A stretch of DNA of 12,916 nucleotides, from the NCBI GenBank assembly GCA_902795665.1, contig CADBMA010000040.1, positions 1 through 12,916 on the forward strand, given 5' to 3'. Source of the DNA: an uncultured Rhodospirillales bacterium. GTDB taxonomy: Bacteria > Pseudomonadota > Alphaproteobacteria > RF32 > CAG-239. Shown piece after piece: positions 1-6,451 of this stretch. Both the position numbers and the translations under genes were made by a program. The notes beneath the pieces are model-generated. The model was not told the DNA's origin and made no database searches. It saw only the letters and a list, made by a program, of their open reading frames with translations. The first letter of the stretch is position 1. Each line of letters begins with the position of its first letter.

Positions 1-38
1 GCCTCTAAAATCGAGGCAATTTCACTTGCTCCAGACAT
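1..38 (-). CDS. atpA: ATP synthase F1 subunit alpha, N-terminal fragment (cut by window edge)
   Basis: Only the first dozen codons are visible. On the minus strand an ATG at 36-38 opens a reading frame beginning MSGASEIASILE, which runs off the window. The frame starts one base after the atpH stop codon, and an AAAGGA Shine-Dalgarno sequence (49-54) lies inside the end of atpH, ten bases upstream. The N-terminus resembles AtpA proteins, which begin with a short helix containing a motif like AxEIxxIL, and atpA follows atpH in nearly all bacterial atp operons. The call therefore rests mainly on position. AtpA is the non-catalytic nucleotide-binding subunit of the F1 headpiece. Tight spacing suggests translational coupling with atpH. 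Confidence 0.8.
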   Translation of the reverse strand, partial: MSGASEIASILE

Positions 39-39
39 T

Positions 40-594
40 TTATAAAGTTCCTTTCATCAACAATTCCAAACGATTTAATTTTCCTCTGATAGTATCATCA
101 ATTTGTTTTGATCCGCATTCAACCAGCATACCGCCTAAAATATCGGGGCATACTGCATAATCAACAACCACTTTTCCAGAGGTATATTTTTCCATAGCGG
201 CAATTAAATTGTGTTTTTGAGTTTCTGACAATTCGATTGCTGTTTTTACTTTAACAGGAGTAATATTTTTATGACTGTAGTAAACATATTTAAATTTATC
301 CAAGACCTCAATCAGCAAGCCGCTGCGACCATTGACGGCAAGTGTATTAAACAGCCCGACCAGCGGCTGGGGCAATCTTTTATCAGACGCAATTGCAATT
401 AAGGCGTTTCTTTTGGCTTCATTATTCCACATCGGGCTGGATAAATATTCTGCAACACGAGCGTCTTGCTTAAGTTCATTATACATACTTTCGGCAGATG
501 AAAGCACTTCATCGGCAACACCCGAACTTTCCGAGACCTTGTATAAGGCCTCAGCATACGAACCTATCAATTTATTTTGTTCGTTTTTCTTCAT
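40..594 (-). CDS. atpH: ATP synthase F1 subunit delta (OSCP-type)
   Basis: This 184-residue protein has the usual length of the bacterial delta subunit, the stator piece that ties the top of the F1 alpha/beta hexamer to the membrane b subunits. Recognition rests on the N-terminal signature YAEALYKV (residues 13-20), the all-helical N-terminal domain, and the C-terminal family signature ILGGMLVECGS followed by IDDTIRGKLNRLE (about residues 152-178). The ATG at 594 is preceded by AGAGGA (601-606) with six bases between, a clear ribosome-binding site. The gene lies 59 bases downstream of priA and one base upstream of atpA. The priA-atpH-atpA order is typical of alphaproteobacteria, where the F1 genes sit apart from the Fo genes. 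Transcription could come from priA or from a weak internal promoter in the gap. Confidence 0.96.
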   Translation of the reverse strand: MKKNEQNKLIGSYAEALYKVSESSGVADEVLSSAESMYNELKQDARVAEYLSSPMWNNEAKRNALIAIASDKRLPQPLVGLFNTLAVNGRSGLLIEVLDKFKYVYYSHKNITPVKVKTAIELSETQKHNLIAAMEKYTSGKVVVDYAVCPDILGGMLVECGSKQIDDTIRGKLNRLELLMKGTL

Positions 595-621
595 ATGTTT
601 TCCTCTATAGTTTCATTGACA

Positions 622-650
622 TTACTATCCATTAGTTTCAAATTTGTTAA
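622..650 (-). promoter_or_regulatory. weak candidate promoter for atpHA
   Basis: Reading the minus strand, a TTAACA box (645-650, five of six matches to TTGACA) is followed after 17 bases by TAGTAA (622-627, a poor match to TATAAT). It lies between the priA stop and the atpH ribosome-binding site. A strongly expressed ATP synthase operon plausibly needs its own promoter here, but the -10 match is weak and the region is AT-rich, so this is only a candidate. Confidence 0.22.
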
Positions 651-653
651 TTT

Positions 654-2825
654 TTACATAAATGAATACGGATCAATATCAATTTCTACATGCACTTTAC
701 GCGGAATATTAATTTTGGCAAGCCATATTTTTAAGATTTCCTGTATATTTATACTCCGTTGTGTTTTCAGCAGAAGACGATAGCGGTAGCGATTACGCAG
801 CATATAAACCGGAGCCGGTGCTGGTCCTAGGGTTGCAATATAATCATTATTAGGAGCAGTTTGTCCTAACGCAGAAGCAATTTTTTCGGCAAGAGAGTCA
901 TTTTCACTGCTTATAATCAGTGCTGCAAGTTTGCCATAGGGAGGCATTTTTAACATCATGCGAGTTTGTTTTTCCAAATCCAAAAAAGCTGCACGATCAT
1001 TATCAACCAAGGCCTGCAAAACCGCATTTTCAGGATATAATGTCTGCAATATAACTTCTCCGCTTTTGCCGCCGCGTCCGGCTCTTCCTGCCACTTGGGA
1101 CAACAGCTGAAATGTTTGTTCTGAGGCGCGCAAATCGCTACCCATTAATCCCAAATCGGCATCGACAATCCCCACCAGTGTTAACTCGGGAAAATGGTGA
1201 CCTTTTGCCAGAATCTGAGTGCCGACTATGATATCCAATTCTCCCTGCTCCATTTGGGTAAATATTCTGGATAACTCTGCTACACTGGAAGTTGTATCAC
1301 TGGACAATACTTTAACACGCGCGTTTGGAAACCTGCGCTCCACTTCTTCGGCGATTCGTTCAACACCGGGGCCGCAAGCTGTTAAACCATCTTTAGAATG
1401 GCAATCCGGACAGCTTTTGGGGCGAATTGTTTCGTACCCGCAGCGATGACAAATCAACCGGCTTCCTAACTTGTGTTCTGCCAACCAAGCTGTGCAATGC
1501 GGGCACTGAATCCGATATCCGCAATCACGGCATATCAGCAAAGGGGCATAACCTCGGCGATTGAGAAACAGCATAGATTGCTCGCCTTTATTCAGGTTGT
1601 TTTTAAGCGCCTCGGTTAATGTCGGTGTCAGCCATGATGGTCCCCATTCACCGCGCTGCGGTTTATCCTTTTTAATATCAACAATCTTTATCTCAGGCAG
1701 ACTGGCGCCGGCGAATCGTTTAGTTAGGCGGACGATATCATATTTGCCATTTTCAACATTAACCACGGTTTCTAAATCAGGAGTTGCGGTTGACAACAAA
1801 AGCGGCAAACGCTCCATTTTGGCTCTTACTACAGCCATATCGCGGCATTGATAATTTACAAAATCTTCTTGTTTAAAGGAATGATCGTGGCTTTCATCAA
1901 TAACAATCAGCCCCAGTTGAGGATAAGGCAAAAACAGTGCTGAACGAGCGCCAACAATAACTCTGGCTCTACCTTCAACCGCGGCAATCCATGTATCGAC
2001 TCGCTCGCGAAGCCCCAGCCCTGAGTGCCAGCAAGCAGGTTTTACGCCAAAGCGCTGTTCAAAACGTGAAAGCCATTGTGCGGTCAGAGAAATTTCAGGT
2101 ACCAAAATTAAAACTTGTTTGCCTTGCTTCAGGGCTGCCGCCGCGGCCTCAAAGTAGACTTCGGTTTTACCGCTGCCCGTAACACCGTCAATCAACGTGG
2201 TTGAAAATCCGTGCCCTATTTTATTAACAACATTATCAGCTGCAATTTGCTGTTCATCGGTAAGTGTTACTTTTATAAAATCAGGCTCCGGTTCTTGATA
2301 AAACCGTTTTTTGACTTGCGGTTTACATTTAATAACTTCTGCTTTTCGTAATGTTTCAACAACTGAGGCTCCGCATCCGGCTCCGCGGCATATCTCAGCT
2401 TTGGTATATGGTCCGTGTTTTAACAAATCAATTACGTGCCAACGCGCATCGGAGTTTTTAAGTTTGGCTTCGGTCAGTGTTTTTCCGGTCAATTCATAAA
2501 ACATTTCTGTCGGCTCATCATCAAACACTTGTTTGACGCTGATAGCCATTTTCAGCACCATACCCAATGGCGCCATATTATATTTGGCGACAAAACGTAT
2601 AAATTCCATTATTTCAGCACTAAGCGGATGAAAATTATATTTTTTGATAACCGATTTAATTTTATCCGGAGCGCAATCAGATGACCCGCCAATGCGCCAA
2701 ACAGCTCCGACGATTTCTTGCTTTCCCCACGGAACGCGCACCAAAGTTCCCAGCGGCAATTCTTCATTGCAGCAATAATCAAAAGGCTCGTCAAATGGCA
2801 AAGGAAGCAAGACGCCGACAATCAT
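654..2825 (-). CDS. priA: primosomal replication-restart helicase PriA
   Basis: PriA is the 3'-to-5' superfamily-2 helicase that recognises stalled replication forks and loads the replicative helicase. All landmarks are present (residues counted from the TTG one codon upstream, at 2828): an N-terminal DNA-binding region, Walker A GVTGSGKTE (215-223), a DExH box written DESH (311-314), motif III STATP (346-350), eight zinc-binding cysteines in four pairs (433/436, 442/445, 460/463, 473/476), motif V GTQILAKGHHF (536-546) and motif VI QVAGRAGRG (578-586). Length is typical. I prefer the ATG at 2825; the adjacent in-frame TTG adds one residue. GGAG (2836-2839) lies ten bases from the ATG and seven from the TTG, so it does not decide. 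The third DExH-box residue is Ser where PriA normally has Glu. The gene is divergent from xerC and upstream of atpH. Confidence 0.97.
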   Translation of the reverse strand: MIVGVLLPLPFDEPFDYCCNEELPLGTLVRVPWGKQEIVGAVWRIGGSSDCAPDKIKSVIKKYNFHPLSAEIMEFIRFVAKYNMAPLGMVLKMAISVKQVFDDEPTEMFYELTGKTLTEAKLKNSDARWHVIDLLKHGPYTKAEICRGAGCGASVVETLRKAEVIKCKPQVKKRFYQEPEPDFIKVTLTDEQQIAADNVVNKIGHGFSTTLIDGVTGSGKTEVYFEAAAAALKQGKQVLILVPEISLTAQWLSRFEQRFGVKPACWHSGLGLRERVDTWIAAVEGRARVIVGARSALFLPYPQLGLIVIDESHDHSFKQEDFVNYQCRDMAVVRAKMERLPLLLSTATPDLETVVNVENGKYDIVRLTKRFAGASLPEIKIVDIKKDKPQRGEWGPSWLTPTLTEALKNNLNKGEQSMLFLNRRGYAPLLICRDCGYRIQCPHCTAWLAEHKLGSRLICHRCGYETIRPKSCPDCHSKDGLTACGPGVERIAEEVERRFPNARVKVLSSDTTSSVAELSRIFTQMEQGELDIIVGTQILAKGHHFPELTLVGIVDADLGLMGSDLRASEQTFQLLSQVAGRAGRGGKSGEVILQTLYPENAVLQALVDNDRAAFLDLEKQTRMMLKMPPYGKLAALIISSENDSLAEKIASALGQTAPNNDYIATLGPAPAPVYMLRNRYRYRLLLKTQRSINIQEILKIWLAKINIPRKVHVEIDIDPYSFM

Positions 2826-2852
2826 CAAAGTTCAACTCCATAAATTGCTTCA

Positions 2853-2880
2853 ATTATATATATATTTCACATAAAACCAA
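2853..2880 (-). promoter_or_regulatory. candidate sigma70-type promoter for priA
   Basis: On the minus strand a perfect TATAAT (2853-2858) follows a partial -35 box TTGGTT (2875-2880) with 16 bases between. It sits in the 141-base space between priA and the divergent xerC and would give a leader of roughly 20 bases with the GGAG ribosome-binding site just upstream of the start. The -10 lies in an AT alternation, so part of the match may be composition. I could not identify a convincing promoter for xerC in the same spacer. Confidence 0.45.
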
Positions 2881-2966
2881 ATAAAAAAAATCTCTTCCCA
2901 CAACATTTGAACGCATAACAGTCGGATTTTTACCAAAAATTAAATTGAAAATAGTACCATATAGTT

Positions 2967-3914
2967 ATGAAGCAAGAGATAAAATATAATGCCGACAAAG
3001 AGCTTGTTGCGTTAGTTCATGATTGGCTGCATTGGTTGCGTTTTGAGCGCAATTATGCTGCAAATACGGTTGAAGCATATGCGCGCGACTTGTCTATATT
3101 TTTATCTTTTTTTGAAAATCCGCAAAATATAAAACTTTTGCAAGATATAAGTCTTTCAGATTTTCGCAATTATGTTTCTTTTGAGCGTAGCAGAAATAGG
3201 TGCAAATCTTCGCTTGCGCGCAGAATTTCTTCAATTCGGTGTTTTTTTAATTGGCTCCGGCAGCAAAATATATTGCATAATTCAGCTATTACTGTTTTGT
3301 CTTCTCCCAAAAAACCTAAATTATTGCCACGAGCGCTTGACGTTAATCAGGCTGATAAGTTGATTGATGAAACTCAAAATTTACAAGAAGCTCCTTGGCA
3401 AAAATTGCGTGACATGGCGATTTTTATTTTGCTATATGGCTGCGGTTTGCGAATCTCCGAAGCAATAAGCATCAATGTCGGAGATTTTGATAATCAAGAG
3501 TTTTTGCACATTACCGGAAAAGGAAAAAAAGACCGCATTGTTCCGATTTTGCCGATTGTGATTAAGGCTGTTGATGCTTATGTTGAAGCCTGTCCTTTTA
3601 CACTTAATCATGGCGATGCTTTGTTTTTGGGGGCTCGAGGCGAAAGGATAAATCCGCGGATTATACAAAGGCAAGTGGAAACAATTCGCAATCAAATAAG
3701 TTTGCCGCCCAATATGACGCCTCATTCTTTGCGACATTCTTTTGCCACACATCTGCTGGGAGCCGGCACAGATTTGCGCTCAATTCAAGAACTGCTGGGA
3801 CATTCATCTTTATCAACAACACAGCGCTATACGGAAATTGAAAATTCGCTGTTAGCACAAGAATATCAAAAAGCAGATCTTTTTGATGAAAAAAACGAAA
3901 ATCCCTCCGAGTGA
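2967..3914 (+). CDS. xerC: site-specific tyrosine recombinase XerC
   Basis: This 315-residue protein is a Xer-type tyrosine recombinase, which with XerD resolves chromosome dimers at the dif site before cell division. An N-terminal SAM-like core-binding domain (about 15-105, with the family-like phrase RNYAANTVEAYARDL) precedes the catalytic domain. The catalytic set is complete: Arg162 (GCGLRISEA), Lys185 (TGKGKKDR), His253 and Arg256 (HSLRHSFATH), His279 (LLGHSSLSTTQ) and the nucleophile Tyr288 (QRYTE). XerC rather than XerD is inferred from the position next to priA, which I recall for alphaproteobacterial xerC; sequence alone does not settle it. No Shine-Dalgarno sequence is visible before the ATG at 2967. 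The stop codon TGA (3912-3914) falls in the loop of the terminator hairpin, so the last codons form one arm of it. Confidence 0.93.
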   Translation: MKQEIKYNADKELVALVHDWLHWLRFERNYAANTVEAYARDLSIFLSFFENPQNIKLLQDISLSDFRNYVSFERSRNRCKSSLARRISSIRCFFNWLRQQNILHNSAITVLSSPKKPKLLPRALDVNQADKLIDETQNLQEAPWQKLRDMAIFILLYGCGLRISEAISINVGDFDNQEFLHITGKGKKDRIVPILPIVIKAVDAYVEACPFTLNHGDALFLGARGERINPRIIQRQVETIRNQISLPPNMTPHSLRHSFATHLLGAGTDLRSIQELLGHSSLSTTQRYTEIENSLLAQEYQKADLFDEKNENPSE

Positions 3915-3932
3915 ATGAGGAGGGATTTTTTT
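3898..3932. terminator. bidirectional rho-independent terminator between xerC and aas
   Basis: The inverted repeat AAAATCCCTCC (3898-3908) and GGAGGGATTTT (3919-3929) forms an 11-bp stem with a ten-base loop, and a T run continues to 3932. On the other strand the stem is followed by TTTTCGTTTTTTT, so it can end transcription from both convergent genes. The xerC stop codon lies in the loop, and the aas stop is about 25 bases away. Confidence 0.88.
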
Positions 3933-3954
3933 GTTTGACGTGGATTATTTTGAC

Positions 3955-6123
3955 TTAGTACTGGTTATCAAGTTCTTCCAGCACCAGCTTTTTCAATGTA
4001 ATATTATCCATTTTTCCGGTTGCAAACACAGGAAGTTTTTCCATTCTTAAAATTACACGCGGAAGATAAAGCTCAGACATTCCGTTTTGCTTGATATATG
4101 CGTGCAATCCCTCCTGAGTAACGTTAGGATTATTGGTAGCCAAAACAATTTGTTCACCTTTACTTTCGTGCGGAGTGGCAACAACGCCGTACTGATATTC
4201 ATTATCATTAGCATAGGCATTGCAGACCATCTCATTAACCGCATTAAGAGATACCATTTCGCCGCCGATTTTGGCAAAGCGTTTAATACGGTCACGGATA
4301 AAGATAAAACCAATCTCGTCAATTTCGACAACATCGCCGGTATGATACCATCCGTCCTGCAGAGGAACCAAAACCCCTGGATTGTCAGGCATAATATATC
4401 CAAGCATGATGTTGGGACCGCGGACCACAAGTTCGCCGCCTTTATCAATCCCCGGAACCGGTTCAATTTTATATTCAATTGCCGGCAAAATCTTACCGAT
4501 AGACCCAAAACGGTTAAAGATACTGTTGTTGGCTGAAACCACCGGTGAGCATTCGGTTGTACCATAAGCTTCCATAACTTTAACGCCCAAGCGTTCCATC
4601 CACATATTGCGGGTGTCCGGTTTTACAGCTTCTGCACCGCCGTACATAAAGCGTACATTATGAAAATCAAACGGGTGGGCAATTCGTCCGTATCCACGGA
4701 AGAATGTGTCAGTTCCGAACATAATTGTGGCACTGATTTCATAAACCAGCTCTGCAATTACACGGTAGTGTAGCGGCGAAGGATATAAAAACAGCTTGGC
4801 TCCTTCAAAAATCGGGAACAATGTGCCAACCACCAGACCAAAGCTATGAAACATTGGCAAGGCATTGAAAACTATGTCTTTTTTATTCACAGTTTCAAGA
4901 GCTGACATTTGTTTGATGTTTGAAATGATGTTAGCATGGCTTAAGACCACAGCCTTTGGAGCTCCTTCTGATCCAGAGGTAAACAAGATTGCAGCTTTGC
5001 GGCTACCTCCGCGTTTGTGCGGAACTCGTTTAATTTTATAGCGCAAAAAGGCATTTATCTTTTCCCATAAGCCGATTTCTTTGCCCATTTTCTCAAGATA
5101 GACCACTTTAACACCGGTTCTTTCCATGGCTTCAACAACATCTTCCATTTTGGCCATTTTGATGAACATCAACGAAGTTATTACGATTTTTACTTCGGCT
5201 GTCTGACACATGGAAAGAATATTTTTGGCTCCGACAGAAAAGTTCAACATTACCGGAATGCGGCTGTATGCTGTCAATCCGAAGAAAGTGCAAACTGCTG
5301 CGACCGAGTTAGGAAGCATCATGCCGACATGCTCTTCCGGAGCTGTACGGCGTTTAAAATATTTGCCGATAACAAAAGATTTGATAATAATGTCGCGATA
5401 CGAGTTGGGTTTGCGCTGGGCATCTTCAACAAACTTCGGACGACGGAACAATCCTTTTTTGGCGTGAACTTTTGCAGCTTTCATCAACATTGCAAACAGC
5501 GAAATATCCGGATTGTAGTTAATTTCAAACCCCATATCGCGCAGAATGGTATATACTTCATTGCTAATGTGGTCACGCTGGCGGCGCAATTCATCCTTTA
5601 ATTTAAAAGGATGAGGTTTTCCGACAACGACGCGAATCTTGGGCAACGGGCGATGCGGCAATCGTCCGGCAGTTTTTGAAAAATAGCCGTATTGAGGTCC
5701 ATCAATCCAAACCGGAATTAGCGGAGCTTTTGACTTGTCCGCGACCAGTCCGGGAGCTTCATAAATCTTCATCAAACCACCGGTTTCGGTAATGCGGCCT
5801 TCTGCAAAAATGACACACAGACGCCCGCTGTCAACTTTAGTAATCAGCTCCTTAATATCCCCAGGTTCAATCGGATTGAACGGAATAACATCTGCAGTCC
5901 GCATTAAAAAGCGAATTAAACGGTTACGATACAAGTGACCGTTGAGCGCAAAAACCGGATTGCCGGGTAAAAAGGCAAACAAGATGATTGGATCAAGATA
6001 AGAAACATGATTTGAAACATAAACACCTTTTTTAGGGGTTTGCTTTTCATCAAAATCTATTGAGCATCTGACTTTCATTACATAGAAAAATGCTCGTAAA
6101 CAATACCTTACAAAATTTCGCAA
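3955..6123 (-). CDS. aas: bifunctional lysophospholipid acyltransferase / acyl-ACP synthetase (Aas-type)
   Basis: The 722-residue protein joins a PlsC-like acyltransferase to an AMP-forming acyl-activating enzyme, the architecture of Aas, which activates free fatty acids and transfers them to lysophospholipids at the inner membrane. The acyltransferase half shows HX4D (NHVSYLD, His39 and Asp44) and EGR (108-110). The ligase half shows the P-loop FTSGSEGAPK (381-390), AYGTTE (519-524), HTGDV (594-598) and the C-terminal ATGK with likely catalytic Lys704. Length matches the E. coli Aas form (about 719) rather than the fusions that carry an extra transporter domain. The start is a TTG at 6121-6123, chosen because GGAG (6134-6137) lies ten bases upstream and the first residues form a hydrophobic segment usual for PlsC domains; the next in-frame ATG is codon 16. 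It is divergent from fadL. A plain fatty-acyl-CoA ligase is unlikely because of the acyltransferase domain. Confidence 0.9.
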   Translation of the reverse strand: MRNFVRYCLRAFFYVMKVRCSIDFDEKQTPKKGVYVSNHVSYLDPIILFAFLPGNPVFALNGHLYRNRLIRFLMRTADVIPFNPIEPGDIKELITKVDSGRLCVIFAEGRITETGGLMKIYEAPGLVADKSKAPLIPVWIDGPQYGYFSKTAGRLPHRPLPKIRVVVGKPHPFKLKDELRRQRDHISNEVYTILRDMGFEINYNPDISLFAMLMKAAKVHAKKGLFRRPKFVEDAQRKPNSYRDIIIKSFVIGKYFKRRTAPEEHVGMMLPNSVAAVCTFFGLTAYSRIPVMLNFSVGAKNILSMCQTAEVKIVITSLMFIKMAKMEDVVEAMERTGVKVVYLEKMGKEIGLWEKINAFLRYKIKRVPHKRGGSRKAAILFTSGSEGAPKAVVLSHANIISNIKQMSALETVNKKDIVFNALPMFHSFGLVVGTLFPIFEGAKLFLYPSPLHYRVIAELVYEISATIMFGTDTFFRGYGRIAHPFDFHNVRFMYGGAEAVKPDTRNMWMERLGVKVMEAYGTTECSPVVSANNSIFNRFGSIGKILPAIEYKIEPVPGIDKGGELVVRGPNIMLGYIMPDNPGVLVPLQDGWYHTGDVVEIDEIGFIFIRDRIKRFAKIGGEMVSLNAVNEMVCNAYANDNEYQYGVVATPHESKGEQIVLATNNPNVTQEGLHAYIKQNGMSELYLPRVILRMEKLPVFATGKMDNITLKKLVLEELDNQY

Positions 6124-6157
6124 AATATTTAGTCTCCGTTGTTATAACTGAGCTTAA

Positions 6158-6185
6158 TTTACAACTACTATTTCTTTTTTGTAAA
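6158..6185 (-). promoter_or_regulatory. candidate promoter for aas
   Basis: On the minus strand TTTACA (6180-6185, five of six to the -35 consensus) and TGTAAA (6158-6163, four of six to the -10) are separated by 16 bases. The two boxes are also complementary to each other, so the same pattern reads on both strands. It lies about 35 bases before the TTG start of aas. AT-rich context lowers confidence. Confidence 0.3.
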
Positions 6186-6343
6186 GAAAAAACTAACATT
6201 TTATCTTTATTTTGTTTAAGAAGATATATTATTGGATTGTTTTTGCTGGATATTATTCCAAGACATGTATTGAATAAAATTTTATGCTTGATTTTTTATT
6301 TTTATTTGTTAAAAAGCTTATCGTAACATTTTATTTCAAATTG

Positions 6344-6373
6344 TTGCATTCGTGTATTGTGCTTGATTATAAT
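6344..6373 (+). promoter_or_regulatory. candidate sigma70-type promoter for fadL
   Basis: A perfect TATAAT (6368-6373) follows TTGCAT (6344-6349) at 18 bases. Transcription would begin near 6380, leaving a leader of about 70 bases before the fadL ATG. No Shine-Dalgarno sequence is visible directly before that ATG. Confidence 0.5.
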
Positions 6374-6406
6374 TAATAATAACTAAATTTCAAGACTCCG
6401 AATGCA
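6345..6406. repeat. 8-bp inverted repeat flanking the fadL -10 region
   Basis: TGCATTCG (6345-6352) and its exact complement CGAATGCA (6399-6406) are 46 bases apart, one on each side of the putative -10 box and start site. They are among the few GC-containing words in this spacer. They could be a pair of operator half-sites or a long-range stem; chance is not excluded. Confidence 0.3.
6363..6376 (+). promoter_or_regulatory. possible FNR/FixK-type operator over the fadL -10 box
   Basis: TTGAT-TATA-ATTAA differs from the FNR/FixK consensus TTGAT-N4-ATCAA at one of its ten fixed positions. It covers the fadL -10 box, a position at which binding would be expected to repress. The region is AT-rich, so the match may be chance; no regulator gene is in the window. 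Confidence 0.25.
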
Positions 6407-6451
6407 CGGGATGTTATGTTTTTGTTTAACTAGATTTAACTGTATTTCACA

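Larger units (their letters stand above)
6124..6451. other. 328-base intergenic region between divergent aas and fadL
   Basis: This very AT-rich spacer holds no gene I can support. It contains a candidate aas promoter near its left end, a good fadL promoter, a near-FNR palindrome over the fadL -10 box, and an inverted repeat flanking that box. A short hydrophobic reading frame crosses it from inside aas but has no ribosome-binding site and looks like a product of composition. The stretch from about 6190 to 6340 shows nothing else I can interpret. Confidence 0.7.

Noticed and set aside
2967..3914. xerC as an integrase of a mobile element
   Set aside because: Its length and motifs are of the Xer housekeeping type, it sits beside priA, and there is no tRNA, direct repeat or cargo nearby. 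I also saw no dif-like site in the window.
4087..4536. 149-codon plus-strand frame inside aas
   Set aside because: It is antisense to the conserved adenylation domain, resembles no family, and the minus-strand gene has all catalytic motifs there.
6090..6326. 78-residue hydrophobic frame crossing from aas into the intergenic region on the plus strand
   Set aside because: It begins antisense inside aas, has no ribosome-binding site, and its Leu/Phe/Ile-rich content is what AT-rich DNA gives in any frame.
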